Assembly (NCBI GenBank): GCA_944322375.1
Contig: CALUOX010000010.1
Location: 1-43,355, forward strand
Direction: 5' to 3'
Length of the DNA stretch: 43,355 nt
Source of the DNA: an uncultured Alistipes sp.
GTDB lineage: Bacteria; Bacteroidota; Bacteroidia; Bacteroidales; Rikenellaceae
Position 1 is the stretch's first letter. Each line of letters starts with the position of its first letter. The notes under the pieces are model-generated. The model was not told the DNA's origin and ran no database searches. It saw only the letters and a program-made list of their open reading frames with translations. Made by a program: the position numbers and the translations under genes. Below, one piece after another: positions 1-8,889 of this stretch.

Positions 1-1
1 A

Positions 2-295
2 ACGGCGGACAACACGCCCGTCTCGATGAACATGTGGGGCTTCACGCCCGACTATTTCCGCTACTCGGAGGAGTATTTCAAGGAGTTCCTGCGTGCGAGT
101 ATCGACAATCCGAAGGCCGAATACTACATTCCGCTGATGGTCAACAAGCTCATCACCGAAGGGACGGCGACGGTCAAGGTGCTCGACACGACGGCCAAAT
201 GGTTCGGCGTGACCTACGCCGCCGACCGGCAGGGCGTCGTGGAGAAGATCCGTGCACTGGTGGACGCAGGCGAATACCCTGAAAAACTCTTCTGA
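2..295 (+). CDS. Sugar-phosphate nucleotidyltransferase-like protein, C-terminal fragment
   Basis: The reading frame is open from base 2, so only the C-terminal 97 residues or so are present and the true start lies outside the window. The fragment contains TPVSMNMWGFTPDYF, then an IPLMVN segment and a TAKWFGVTYAADR stretch. I recognise this arrangement from Bacteroidales NTP_transferase-fold proteins annotated as nucleotidyltransferases, which transfer an NMP to a sugar phosphate. The catalytic N-terminal Rossmann part with its GxGxR-type loop is missing, so the substrate cannot be judged. The TGA stop is followed after 3 bases by the galM start, which implies one transcript and a role in cytoplasmic sugar metabolism. 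Confidence is good for the family and low for the substrate. Confidence 0.7.
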   Translation, partial: TADNTPVSMNMWGFTPDYFRYSEEYFKEFLRASIDNPKAEYYIPLMVNKLITEGTATVKVLDTTAKWFGVTYAADRQGVVEKIRALVDAGEYPEKLF

Positions 296-298
296 GCC

Positions 299-1345
299 AT
301 GACCGTCACCCGCATCCTCACACAACCGCACGCTGCGGGTGAGATCGAACTGTACCGTGTGACCAACGCTTCGGGCGCCTACGTCGATCTGTGCAATGTC
401 GGCGCAGGTGTGGCGGCGGTCGTCGTTCCCGACCGTGAGGGACGCATGGCCGATGTGGCACTGGGATACCGGAACCCCGCCGACTACATCGGCGACGGCG
501 CCTGTTTCGGCAAGATCCCCGGACGCTTTGCCAACCGCATTGCCGGCGGGCGCTTCGTGCTGGACGGACACACCTGCCGGCTCGCCGTAAACAACGGGCC
601 CAACCATCTGCATGGCGGCCCCACCGGTTTTGCAAACCGTATCTGGCAGAGCCATCCGCAGAAGGACGGAGTGACATTCACCTATCGGAGTCCGGACGGC
701 GAAGAGGGCTATCCCGGCACGCTCTGTGTCCGCGCGAGCTATACATGGAACGACGACTGTGAGCTCGTCCTCCGGCTCGAAGCCTCGTGCGACGCCCCGA
801 CGGTCGTCAACCTGACGAATCACTCCTACTGGAACCTCGCGGGAGAACAGAGCGGTCCGGTTCTCGACCATGAACTGCGGCTGTACGCTTCACGGTGGCT
901 GCCGACCGACGACACGTTGATTCCGGACGGCACATTGGCCGACGTTGCCGGCACACCGATGGACTTCCGCACGCCAAAGGCGCTCGGCCGAGACATGGGC
1001 GCCGATTTCCCTGCACTCGCCTACGGAAAGGGATATGACAACTGCTGGGCCGTGGACGGGTGGCGGCCGGACGTCGAATCGCCGGTAGCCGAACTGCACG
1101 ATCCCCGCACGGGCCGCCGGATGACCGTCCGCTCGACACAACCGGGCGTGCAGGTCTATACCGGGAATTGGCTTGCCGGATCGCCGCTGTCCAAAAGCGG
1201 ACGTTCGTACAACGATTACGACGGTGTGGCGATCGAGTGTCAGGGATTCCCCGATGCTCCCAACCATCCCGATTTCCCCTCGGCGGTGCTCCGTCCGGAA
1301 CAGTCCTATCGCCAAACGATCCGGTTCCGTTTCTGCACGGAATAA
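299..1345 (+). CDS. galM: Aldose 1-epimerase (mutarotase)
   Basis: This 348-residue protein matches the GalM family in length and motifs. It interconverts alpha and beta anomers of aldoses such as galactose and glucose, feeding hexokinase or galactokinase. Visible signatures are NNGPNHLHGG near residue 100 (first active-site His region), VNLTNHSYWNL near 170 (catalytic His) and VAIECQGFPDAPNHPDF near 310 (catalytic Glu). No signal peptide is visible, so a cytoplasmic enzyme is likely, although some Bacteroidales GalM homologs are exported. The start codon lies 3 bases after the stop of the preceding nucleotidyltransferase, indicating translational coupling. A hairpin terminator follows from about 1382. 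Confidence 0.93.
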   Translation: MTVTRILTQPHAAGEIELYRVTNASGAYVDLCNVGAGVAAVVVPDREGRMADVALGYRNPADYIGDGACFGKIPGRFANRIAGGRFVLDGHTCRLAVNNGPNHLHGGPTGFANRIWQSHPQKDGVTFTYRSPDGEEGYPGTLCVRASYTWNDDCELVLRLEASCDAPTVVNLTNHSYWNLAGEQSGPVLDHELRLYASRWLPTDDTLIPDGTLADVAGTPMDFRTPKALGRDMGADFPALAYGKGYDNCWAVDGWRPDVESPVAELHDPRTGRRMTVRSTQPGVQVYTGNWLAGSPLSKSGRSYNDYDGVAIECQGFPDAPNHPDFPSAVLRPEQSYRQTIRFRFCTE

Positions 1346-1381
1346 GCGGACGGACAACTGCACACGCCGCGATTTTCGCCT

Positions 1382-1426
1382 CCCGAAGCCTGTCAATCTT
1401 CACGATTTGCAGGCTTCGGGGCTTTT
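1382..1426 (+). terminator. Rho-independent terminator after galM
   Basis: An 11-bp perfect stem, CCCGAAGCCTG (1382-1392) with CAGGCTTCGGG (1410-1420), encloses a 17-base loop and is followed by GCTTTTCG. It lies 36 bases after the galM stop. The loop and right arm also carry the -33 element of the next promoter. Confidence 0.75.
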
Positions 1427-1437
1427 CGTTACCTTTG
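1406..1437 (+). promoter_or_regulatory. Bacteroidetes-type promoter for the lysO-like gene
   Basis: TTTG at 1406-1409, a 20-base spacer, then TACCTTTG at 1430-1437 match the TTTG-N19/20-TAnnTTTG consensus of the Bacteroidetes primary sigma factor. Expected transcription start is about 1443, giving a leader of roughly 17 bases before the ATG at 1460. The -33 element sits inside the loop of the galM terminator. Confidence 0.75.
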
Positions 1438-1459
1438 CTCCGCTATTACGGAAACGGGA

Positions 1460-2374
1460 ATGCTGATTCTTTTTGCGATTCTTTTCGGCGGGATCTTCTC
1501 CGGACGGCTTCTGCGCCGTTATCCGCTCCGCGCTCTGGGACGGATCCTCACAATCGACATCTGGCTGTTGCTTCTGGTCCTGGGACTCGAAGTGGGCGGC
1601 AACGAACGGATCATCGCAGGAGCGGCGTCCTTGGGCATACAAGCCCTTCTTCTTTGCTGCGGGGCCGTTGCCGGAAGCATCGCCGCCGCCCGCCTGCTCT
1701 GGCGATTCATAGGCGGGACGACACCCTATGCCGCACGGAACAACGAACCGGCGCAGAGCACATGGACGGTTCTGCGCGGCAGCTTGACCATCGTCGGGTT
1801 CTTTGCCTGCGGGGCCGTCATCGGAGCTGCAGGGTTCGGCGTTGCCGGAAAGGATCTCTCCGAGGCGAGTACCGGCCTGCTCTACCTGCTGATGTTCTGC
1901 GTAGGAATATCCCTGGGGCATGATACGACGCTCGTGACCCGTATCCGCGCACTCGACCGGCGGATGATCCTGCTGCCGCTCTGCACCATTGCCGGAACAC
2001 TCGCGGGGAGTGCCGCCATCGCCCTGATACTCCCGACCGTCGGCCTGACCGATGCCCTGGCTATCGGATCGGGGCTTGGATATTACTCTCTTTCCAGTAT
2101 CTTCATCAATGAACTGCGGACGGCCGAGTTGGGAGCCGTAGCACTGTTATGCAATGTTCTGCGCGAACTTTTCACCCTGTTGGCGGCGCCGTATGTCGCC
2201 CGACGCTTCGGGCCTTTGGCGGCCATCTCATCGGGAGGCGCCACGACATTCGATACAACCCTTCCGGTACTCACCCGCAGCGCAGGAGCACAATACGCCG
2301 TCGTGGCGATTTTTCACGGTTGCGCGACCGACTTCAGCGTACCGTTTCTTGTCACGCTTTTCTGCACCATCTGA
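1460..2374 (+). CDS. lysO: LysO-family lysine exporter
   Basis: This 304-residue integral membrane protein is close in length to E. coli LysO (YbjE), a lysine/thialysine exporter of the inner membrane. It opens with a hydrophobic segment, MLILFAILFGGIFSGRLLRR, followed by ILTIDIWLLLLVLGLEVGGN, and continues with repeated hydrophobic helices. The late segments GLGYYSLSSIFI and LLCNVLRELFTLLAAP are typical of the DUF340/LysO family. In some Bacteroidales this family is encoded by two adjacent genes; here it is one continuous frame. The gene has its own consensus promoter and is probably monocistronic. It converges on the glucan locus, with a shared hairpin in between. The lysine substrate is inferred from the family. 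Confidence 0.85.
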   Translation: MLILFAILFGGIFSGRLLRRYPLRALGRILTIDIWLLLLVLGLEVGGNERIIAGAASLGIQALLLCCGAVAGSIAAARLLWRFIGGTTPYAARNNEPAQSTWTVLRGSLTIVGFFACGAVIGAAGFGVAGKDLSEASTGLLYLLMFCVGISLGHDTTLVTRIRALDRRMILLPLCTIAGTLAGSAAIALILPTVGLTDALAIGSGLGYYSLSSIFINELRTAELGAVALLCNVLRELFTLLAAPYVARRFGPLAAISSGGATTFDTTLPVLTRSAGAQYAVVAIFHGCATDFSVPFLVTLFCTI

Positions 2375-2459
2375 TCGGGATGAGCGTCATCCACAACGAG
2401 ACATACGGCCGGCGAATCCCGCCGGAGACCTCTGAGCTGCGGTCCGCGGAGAATAAATA

Positions 2460-2498
2460 AAGAGGAGGATGTCCCGTCATCAGGAACATCCTTCTCTT
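2460..2498 (-). terminator. Terminator between lysO and the beta-1,2-glucan operon
   Basis: AAGAGGAGGATGT (2460-2472) pairs with ACATCCTTCTCTT (2486-2498), one G-T pair included, around a 13-base loop. On the minus strand the hairpin is followed by TTATTTATT, so it fits as the end of the long minus-strand operon. It may also stop read-through from lysO. Confidence 0.7.
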
Positions 2499-2515
2499 CC
2501 GACGGTTCCTCTCCT

Positions 2516-3886
2516 TTAGTCGGCCGCCGCCTGTTCCGATGCGTCCGCCAATGCCGGAGAGGTCATCCCCAACCTGCGCAAGCCGTTCTGCACATCGGGA
2601 TGGCTCATGAAGAGTTTCCACAACAACCCCGAACGATGGTTCTCGATCATTACGGCAATCGGCCCCTGATCGATGGCCAGGTAACGCTGCGGATACCAGT
2701 TATCCGTCTCGCTGAAGGCATCGTAGAAGCCGTAAGGGCCCCACACCTTCTCTCCGAGCGTCTCATACAGATACCGCATGACGGCCATCGATTCGTCCGG
2801 AGTATAGACGATCGACGACAGTGCCGCCGTAGGCGATATTACCCCATGATCGTCCTGCTCGCGCGGAGCATGCGCCGCATAGCCCACGGTCGAGTAGCTG
2901 GCTGTCAACCCCCAGCAATCGGGGCCGAAACCCTTGTAGCGTTTCGGGTTGCGCACGCAATAGGCGCGGTTGATCAACGAGTAGTTGCGCATCTCGCCGA
3001 AATAGTCGTCGCAATAATCATCCTGCAGACCGCGCGGATCGAAACCGAGGAAGGAGTAGTGCGCCCAGAACAGCGGCCCGGCTTCAATACCCTGATAGCG
3101 CAGATGGAGTTTGTATCCCTCAACCTCGTGCGGATCGACGATTGCACCGCCCTCGGCCCAACCTTCGGTATAGACGGGACGCCCGACAGAATAGGTCGGC
3201 GAGGCCGCAGCAAGCAGATACATCACCATGCACTCGTTGAACCCCCGCACGGCGAAATTCATCTCCCAGTCGTATTCCGGACTCCAGTGCCAGTAAAGGA
3301 GATCCTTGCCGTTGCGGTACCACGACCACTCGACTCCGCGCCACAGCGCATCGATACGCGCCGCCAACGCCTGCTCGCGGGCATCCCCCTGAACGAAATA
3401 CTGGTGTGCAGCCAGCAGCCCCTGCACCAGAAACGCCGTCTCGACCAGATCGCCGCCGTTATCCTTCCTGCCGAAGGGCTTCACGCGCCCCGTCTCACCG
3501 TCGAGCCAATGGGGCCACGCTCCATGAAACCGGTCGGCCTTCTCCAGGAAGGTCACGATGCGCTCGAAGCGCTCGACACCCTGCTCCCGCGTGATATACC
3601 CCCGATCGATACCGGCGACAAGTGCCAACAGACCGAATCCGCTGCCGCCCGTCGTGACGATCGTCCGGTCATTCTCGGGATAGATGCCGTCCAGATGGAT
3701 GCGTTCGCGCGCCAGTCCGCTGTTCGGCTCGGCGCCCGTCCAGAAATACTCGAACGTGCGCCGCTCGACCGTATCCATCAACGCCTCGTCGCTCAATCGG
3801 GCAACAGGACGTTGCGCACAGCCTGCAGCGACGCCCGCCATGACGAGCGCCGCTGCCGCCGTTGCCAGAAATCCCCTCCCTTTCAT
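2516..3886 (-). CDS. GH144 endo-beta-1,2-glucanase-like lipoprotein (enzyme 1, probably periplasmic)
   Basis: This 456-residue protein has a lipoprotein signal with lipobox VAAGC. The mature part is an (alpha/alpha)6-type Glycoamylase/GH144 domain. Family segments seen are RRTFEYFWTGAEPNSGLARE near residue 42, TTGGSGFGLLAL near 80, DLVETAFLVQGLL near 145, YWHWSPEYDWEMNF near 200, SFLGFDPRG near 290 and AIDQGPIAVMIENHRSG near the end. GH144 enzymes cut beta-1,2-glucan inside the chain to sophorooligosaccharides. The residues after the lipid Cys (AQRPVARL) lack the acidic surface-export pattern, so I infer an inner-leaflet or periplasmic location. It is the last gene of the operon, 9 bases after the GH3 gene, and is clearly paralogous to the protein at 6215-7897. 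Substrate is inferred from family and neighbours. Confidence 0.85.
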   Translation of the reverse strand: MKGRGFLATAAAALVMAGVAAGCAQRPVARLSDEALMDTVERRTFEYFWTGAEPNSGLARERIHLDGIYPENDRTIVTTGGSGFGLLALVAGIDRGYITREQGVERFERIVTFLEKADRFHGAWPHWLDGETGRVKPFGRKDNGGDLVETAFLVQGLLAAHQYFVQGDAREQALAARIDALWRGVEWSWYRNGKDLLYWHWSPEYDWEMNFAVRGFNECMVMYLLAAASPTYSVGRPVYTEGWAEGGAIVDPHEVEGYKLHLRYQGIEAGPLFWAHYSFLGFDPRGLQDDYCDDYFGEMRNYSLINRAYCVRNPKRYKGFGPDCWGLTASYSTVGYAAHAPREQDDHGVISPTAALSSIVYTPDESMAVMRYLYETLGEKVWGPYGFYDAFSETDNWYPQRYLAIDQGPIAVMIENHRSGLLWKLFMSHPDVQNGLRRLGMTSPALADASEQAAAD

Positions 3887-3895
3887 TTCCGGAAA

Positions 3896-6184
3896 CTATT
3901 TTTCAAGTGTGAAACGGGCCGTCCTGACCGCATCGCTCGAACCGCCGATCATCACATCGAAATCCCCCGGTTCGCAGACATACTGCAGATCGTAGTTGTA
4001 GTACTTCAGCAGCGAAGCATCGATCGTGAACGTCACGTCCTTGCTCTCGCCCGCCTTGAGGGCCACACGCCGGAAGCCTTTCAACTCCTTCACGGGACGC
4101 GTCGAGGTGCCGACCAGATCACGGATATAGAGCTGAACGACCTCCACGCCGTCACGTTTGCCGCTGTTCGTAACACGCACCGTCGCCTCGATCGATCCCG
4201 ACTCGGACATCTTGTCCGCCGACAGACGGACGTCGCCGTAATCGAACGTCGTATAGGAAAGACCGTAGCCGAAGGCATATTGCGGCGTATTGGGTACATC
4301 GAGGTAGTTGCTGCGGAACTTCTCGAACTTGTCGCCCAGGAGCGGCCGACCCGTATTCTTGTGGTTGTAGAAGAGCGGAATCTGCCCCACGCTGCGCGGG
4401 AACGTCACCGGCAGCTTGCCCGAAGGATTCACGTCGCCGAAGAGCACGTCCGCAATGGCCTCGGCAGCCTGCGTGCCGCCGAACCATACGTTGAGAATCG
4501 ACGGCACATGCTCGGCCTCCCAGCCCAGCGTCATTGCACGACCGGCAAAAAGCACCAGGACAACCGGTTTGCCCGTAGCCACAAGCGCCTGCAACAGCTC
4601 CTGCTGGACATCGGGAATGCCAATTTCGGAACGGCTGCTGCTCTCGCCGCTCATCTCCGACGGTTCGCCCAGTACGGCAACGACCACATCGGCCCGCGAT
4701 GCTACAGCCAACGCCTCGTCGAGCATCTCCCTGTCGCTGCGGCCGTCACGCGGCACGTCGCGGCCGAAGACCGTAATGTTGCGCTCCAGCTCTTCATCCC
4801 GCACCAGATTGCTGCCCTTGGCATAGAGAATCTCCACTTTGTCGCCGGCAACCTGCCGCATGCCCTCGACAACCGTCAACGGCTTTTTCAGATCGGCCGC
4901 AACACTCCACGTTCCGGGCATGTTCTCGCGTGACGAAGCCAGCGGGCCGATGACGGCGACCGTACCCTTGCGCTGCAACGGCAGTATGCCGCCTTCGTTC
5001 TTGAGCAGGACGAAACTCTCGGTCGCGATGCGCCGCGCCTCGGCACGATGCTCCGGCGTGTAGATCCGGGTGGCGGCACGTTTCGCGTCACAATAGCGGT
5101 AAGGATCATCGAAGAGGCCCAGCTTGTATTTCGCTTCGAGAATCAGACGGCAGGCGCGGTCGATGTCCGACATGGGAATCCGCCCCTCTTCGAGCGACTG
5201 CTCCAACGTACCGAGGAATCCCTCGCTGACCATATCCATATCGACTCCGGCCTCGATGGCGCGTGCCGAAACCTCCTGCAAATCGCCGATGCCGTGTGCA
5301 ATCATCTCCAAGATGCCCGTATAGTCGGTTACGACGAATCCGTCGAAATGCCACTGGTCACGCAGCAGGTCCGTCATCAGCCACTTGTTGGCCGTAGCCG
5401 GAATGCCGTCAACCTCGTTGAACGACGCCATGACGCTGCCCACGCCCGCTTCTACGGCAGCCTTGTAGGGCGGAAGATATTCGTTGTACATCCGCTGCCG
5501 GCTCATGTCCGTCGTATTGTAGTCGCGGCCCGCTTCGGCGGCTCCATAGAGCGCGAAATGCTTCACGCAGCCCATGATCTCATCGTCGGCAAAGTGTTTC
5601 GGATCGCGGCCCTGATAGCCATACACGAATGCACGCGAAATCGCACTTCCGAGGAAAGGATCCTCGCCTATGCCTTCGGCCATACGGCCCCAACGCGGAT
5701 CACGGGAGATATCAACCATCGGCGAGAAGGTCCAGCAGATGCCGGCGGCACTCGCTTCGATTGCCGCAATGCGCGCCGCACGCTCGATGCCCTCCATGTC
5801 CCATGTTGCAGCCAGCGCAAGCGGAATCGGGAAGGTCGTTTCGTATCCATGAACGACATCCATGCCGAAAATGAGCGGGATGCCCAGACGGCTCTCCTCC
5901 ACGGCGATGCGCTGCACGTCACGGATCTTCTCCACGCCCTTGATGTTGAAGAGCCCGCCGACCTCGCCCCGACGGATCTTCCCTGCAATGTCGCTGTTCT
6001 GCGCCTGTCCGGTCGTAATGTCTCCGGCGCTCGGCAGATTCAACTGTCCGATCTTCTCGGTCAGCGTCATACGGCTCATCAGCTTGTCGATAAACCGATC
6101 CATGGCTGCATCGTCCGATGCTCCGGCCGCCGCGGCGGCAGAACACAGAACGGCTCCCATCAACGTAAAAAAGACTCTTTTCAT
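3896..6184 (-). CDS. GH3 beta-glucosidase, probably acting on beta-1,2-glucooligosaccharides
   Basis: This 762-residue protein begins with a signal peptidase I leader (MKRVFFTLMGAVLCSAAAAA), pointing to the periplasm. It has the full three-domain GH3 layout: TIM barrel, alpha/beta sandwich with VAVIGPLA and VLVLFAGRAM strands, and a C-terminal fibronectin III-like domain. The barrel shows GMDVVHGYETTFPIP, RDPRWGRMAEGIGEDP and KHF (208-210). DGFVVTDYTG contains the expected nucleophile, Asp287. The layout matches BglX-type enzymes and BT_3567 of B. thetaiotaomicron, a characterised beta-1,2-glucooligosaccharide GH3 enzyme. Its place between two GH144 genes makes sophorose or sophorooligosaccharide hydrolysis to glucose the likely role. 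Linkage specificity is an inference. Confidence 0.9.
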   Translation of the reverse strand: MKRVFFTLMGAVLCSAAAAAGASDDAAMDRFIDKLMSRMTLTEKIGQLNLPSAGDITTGQAQNSDIAGKIRRGEVGGLFNIKGVEKIRDVQRIAVEESRLGIPLIFGMDVVHGYETTFPIPLALAATWDMEGIERAARIAAIEASAAGICWTFSPMVDISRDPRWGRMAEGIGEDPFLGSAISRAFVYGYQGRDPKHFADDEIMGCVKHFALYGAAEAGRDYNTTDMSRQRMYNEYLPPYKAAVEAGVGSVMASFNEVDGIPATANKWLMTDLLRDQWHFDGFVVTDYTGILEMIAHGIGDLQEVSARAIEAGVDMDMVSEGFLGTLEQSLEEGRIPMSDIDRACRLILEAKYKLGLFDDPYRYCDAKRAATRIYTPEHRAEARRIATESFVLLKNEGGILPLQRKGTVAVIGPLASSRENMPGTWSVAADLKKPLTVVEGMRQVAGDKVEILYAKGSNLVRDEELERNITVFGRDVPRDGRSDREMLDEALAVASRADVVVAVLGEPSEMSGESSSRSEIGIPDVQQELLQALVATGKPVVLVLFAGRAMTLGWEAEHVPSILNVWFGGTQAAEAIADVLFGDVNPSGKLPVTFPRSVGQIPLFYNHKNTGRPLLGDKFEKFRSNYLDVPNTPQYAFGYGLSYTTFDYGDVRLSADKMSESGSIEATVRVTNSGKRDGVEVVQLYIRDLVGTSTRPVKELKGFRRVALKAGESKDVTFTIDASLLKYYNYDLQYVCEPGDFDVMIGGSSDAVRTARFTLEK

Positions 6185-6214
6185 TTTATCGATATTTTAT
6201 CCTGTATTTCATTG

Positions 6215-7897
6215 TCAATTTGCAGGCGCAATCGTAAAGCCCAGTTTCGAAAGGCCCGTCCGAACATCGGCATCGCTCATGAAGAGCCGCCAGAGAAGAC
6301 CGGTCCGATGGTTCTCGATCATCAAGATGATCGGCCCCTGATCGATGGCGATATGCTCTCCCGTGTCGAACCAGCCGGTCGTAAGGTTGAAGGCGTCGAT
6401 AAAGCCGTAATCGCTCCAGAGCCTGTCCCCCAACTTGTAATAGAAGTAGCGCAGGGCGGCCATCGATTCGTCGGGTGTATAGGGCATCGACGACAAAGCG
6501 GCCGTCGGCGCAATCACGCCCTGGTCGTTCGTTGGCGACGAGGCGGTATAGCCGCCTTCGATATCGCTGGCCGTAAGACCCCAGCAATCAGGGCCGTAAC
6601 CGGCATACTCCTTGGGATTGTCCACGCAATACGCATAATTGATCAGCGTATGGTTGCGCACCTGCTCCCAATAGTCGGCGTAGGCATCGGAAAGCCCTTC
6701 GGGATTGAGACCGACAAAAGAGTAGTGCGCCCAGAAGAGCGGGCCGCCGTAATTCTCGCCCAAAGGCAATGCCGTATCGTAGAAGAGCTTTCCGTTGCGG
6801 ATGGCACCGTTCTTCGCCCAGCCGTTGTCATACACGCTGCGGTCGATGGGGTGTGTCGGCGACGATGCCGCCAAGACATAGACAATCAGCGCTTCGTTCC
6901 AACCGCTTACGGGCAGATTCATCACCCAGCCCTTTGTGGGGCTCCAATGCCAGTACAACACCTGCGCTTCGCCCTCCTTGGTAAAGAAATCCCATTCGAC
7001 GGCCTCCCACAAACGGGTAATGTCCCCGCGCAAGGCCGTTTCCGATGCGTCCGCACCGTCGAAATAGGCCCTCGCTGTCAGCAGGCCCTGAAACAGCAGC
7101 GCCGTCTCCACCAGATCGGCTCCGTCATCGTCGGCCGAGAAGGGCCGCGTCCGACCCGTATCGCCATAGATCCAGTGCGAAAAGGCTCCATGATAGGAGG
7201 TCGCCTTTTCGGAGAGGAATGTCACGATCCGCTGCACACGCTCGCAGGCTTCGCCGCGCGTAATGAACCCCCGTTCGGCGGCAACCGTCATGGCCATCAC
7301 GCCGAAACCCGTACCGCCCGTCGTCACGGTCGTGCCCGACGACGTGCGTTCACGCGCCATGCCGCTGTTCGGCTCGGCGCCCTCCCAGAAGTAGCGGAAG
7401 GTCTGCTCCTGCACTTTGGTCAGCAACTCCTCATCGGAGATCTGCGGGAACTTGTCGGAGGTATCCATGCCCACCGCGATACGGATCACCTTGCCGGTGG
7501 CAATCAGCGATCCCGCCGAAGATTTCAGTCCGCTGTTCACGATCAGCCGATAGGTCGCAAAGGCCGTCAGCGACGATACGGGGGCAAGCGTCACCCGTTT
7601 CCCGCCGTCGTATGTCCGTTCCACCCCGACCTTGTTGTTCGAAGCGTCCGAAAGGTAGATATTGGCCTCGATGGTCGAAGCGTCAAGCGCGGCCGTAAAG
7701 TCGAGCACGATCTTCGCATCGGGTGCGACATCCGTAAAATCCGACAGCCCGCTTTGCGTGCCGATCGTAACGGAGTCCAATGCCAGCACCTCGTCCGAAG
7801 GGGCCGGGTCCTCCTCCGACGAATCGCCGCCGCAGGCGGCAAAGGCCAGGGCAAACAGCAGTCCGAACAACATCCGCATCTGTGGAAAGCCTCTCAT
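6215..7897 (-). CDS. GH144 endo-beta-1,2-glucanase-like lipoprotein with Ig-like N-terminus (enzyme 2, probably surface)
   Basis: This is a 560-residue lipoprotein with lipobox AFAAC and mature start CGGDSSEEDP. The acidic run after the Cys resembles Bacteroidetes surface-export signals. Residues of about 35-140 look like a bacterial Ig-like (Big_5/SbsA-type) domain (DVAPDAKIVLDFTAALD), absent from the other GH144 here. The catalytic domain starts near 150 and repeats the family segments QTFRYFWEGAEPNSGMARE, TTGGTGFGVMAM, YWHWSPTKGWVMNLP, YTPDESMAALRYFY and IENHRTGLLWRLFMS. Inferred role: first cut of beta-1,2-glucan at the cell surface, with products passed to SusCD. It follows the LamG gene by 76 bases and precedes the GH3 gene. 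A second start, 8 codons in, is possible. Confidence 0.85.
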   Translation of the reverse strand: MRGFPQMRMLFGLLFALAFAACGGDSSEEDPAPSDEVLALDSVTIGTQSGLSDFTDVAPDAKIVLDFTAALDASTIEANIYLSDASNNKVGVERTYDGGKRVTLAPVSSLTAFATYRLIVNSGLKSSAGSLIATGKVIRIAVGMDTSDKFPQISDEELLTKVQEQTFRYFWEGAEPNSGMARERTSSGTTVTTGGTGFGVMAMTVAAERGFITRGEACERVQRIVTFLSEKATSYHGAFSHWIYGDTGRTRPFSADDDGADLVETALLFQGLLTARAYFDGADASETALRGDITRLWEAVEWDFFTKEGEAQVLYWHWSPTKGWVMNLPVSGWNEALIVYVLAASSPTHPIDRSVYDNGWAKNGAIRNGKLFYDTALPLGENYGGPLFWAHYSFVGLNPEGLSDAYADYWEQVRNHTLINYAYCVDNPKEYAGYGPDCWGLTASDIEGGYTASSPTNDQGVIAPTAALSSMPYTPDESMAALRYFYYKLGDRLWSDYGFIDAFNLTTGWFDTGEHIAIDQGPIILMIENHRTGLLWRLFMSDADVRTGLSKLGFTIAPAN

Positions 7898-7973
7898 AAA
7901 GCGTTGTTTTTAGAAGAGGGGGCCTCGACGGTCCCCTCTTCGAGTCTGTATGAAATTCCTCTGCCGAATCGGA

Positions 7974-8876
7974 TTATTTGGACGATTCGTAAAGTGCATT
8001 CGCCTGTGCGGCCGTAAGCGCAACATTGTAGAACGCAAATTCATCCATTGCACCGGTGAAGAACGTTGCCGTTGCCGTCCAGCCGGTACCCGATCCCAGA
8101 CCGACCTGCGACGGGAAGGCTCCCAGACAGATTCCGCTGATCTCGTTGAAGTTCAGAGGTCCGAACGGCACGTCGCCGCTCTTCTTCAACTCCCGCGAGC
8201 AGATTGCACCGCCGTTTACATACAATGTGATCGTCGAAGATGCGACTTCATTTGTACCATCGTCATAGGCGACATCATATGTCAGACCGACATGCACCCA
8301 CCGGTTGGCCAATCCATCGACCTTAGCGTCGTCGCCGGCATCGAACCACACCTCCGGCTGTTTGGCATCACCCGTCGACTTCATGTAACCCTTGAAGAAG
8401 AACAGCGAGGGATTCGATGCATTGCCTGTATCGATGAAGAACGAGAGCTCACCGACCTCGACCGCCGTGTTGCCGATCGAAAAGAGATTTGTCGCGGCCG
8501 TATTGGTACCGTCGAACTTGATCCACATGAAGATCGAATAGCTGCCCAGCGCCTTGAGCGTCTCCATCGCCGAAGCGTCAGGCGTCAGAATCAGGGCCTC
8601 GCCATCCTGATTCTGATAGGCTTCGCCGGCCTGTCCGGTCGTAAAGAGCGGCGATTCGCCCGTATAGGTGGACATCGTACCCTTGAGCGTCCCGTCGAGA
8701 AACAGATCGCCGTCAAAGGCCGAGTGGTACAGCGGGTCGGGAAGCTCCACGCCTGACGTCCCCTCCTGAGGATAGTCGAATGGCGGGTTCTGGCCCAGAT
8801 CCTGTTTGCAGGAGCCCAGCATGCAGGTCATTGCAGCCGCAAACAGGGCAAATACGGAATATTTCAGGCTTTTCAT
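7974..8876 (-). CDS. LamG/concanavalin A-like lipoprotein, probable glycan-binding protein
   Basis: This 300-residue lipoprotein has lipobox MLGSC and mature start CKQDLGQNPP. After a short linker the rest reads as one LamG-like jelly-roll domain, with SYSIFMWIKFDGT near 111, NRWVHVGLTYD near 192, STITLYVNGGAI near 215 and the closing MDEFAFYNVALTAAQANALY. LamG_3-type domains in Sus-like loci usually sit on the surface and bind glycan, in the position of SusE/SusF or SGBP proteins. It lies directly behind susD (13-base gap) and before the GH144 gene, so a surface beta-1,2-glucan-binding role is inferred. No glycosidase catalytic motif is evident. Binding has not been shown by the sequence itself. 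Confidence 0.75.
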   Translation of the reverse strand: MKSLKYSVFALFAAAMTCMLGSCKQDLGQNPPFDYPQEGTSGVELPDPLYHSAFDGDLFLDGTLKGTMSTYTGESPLFTTGQAGEAYQNQDGEALILTPDASAMETLKALGSYSIFMWIKFDGTNTAATNLFSIGNTAVEVGELSFFIDTGNASNPSLFFFKGYMKSTGDAKQPEVWFDAGDDAKVDGLANRWVHVGLTYDVAYDDGTNEVASSTITLYVNGGAICSRELKKSGDVPFGPLNFNEISGICLGAFPSQVGLGSGTGWTATATFFTGAMDEFAFYNVALTAAQANALYESSK

Positions 8877-8889
8877 GGTTATCTACGTT

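Noticed and set aside
2600..4933. Plus-strand frame of 777 codons opposite GH144 and GH3 genes
   Set aside because: It spans two unrelated real genes on the other strand and has no recognisable motif.
5048..8017. Plus-strand frame of 989 codons opposite GH3 and GH144 genes
   Set aside because: It crosses gene borders of a well-supported minus-strand operon and its composition is typical of antisense translation.
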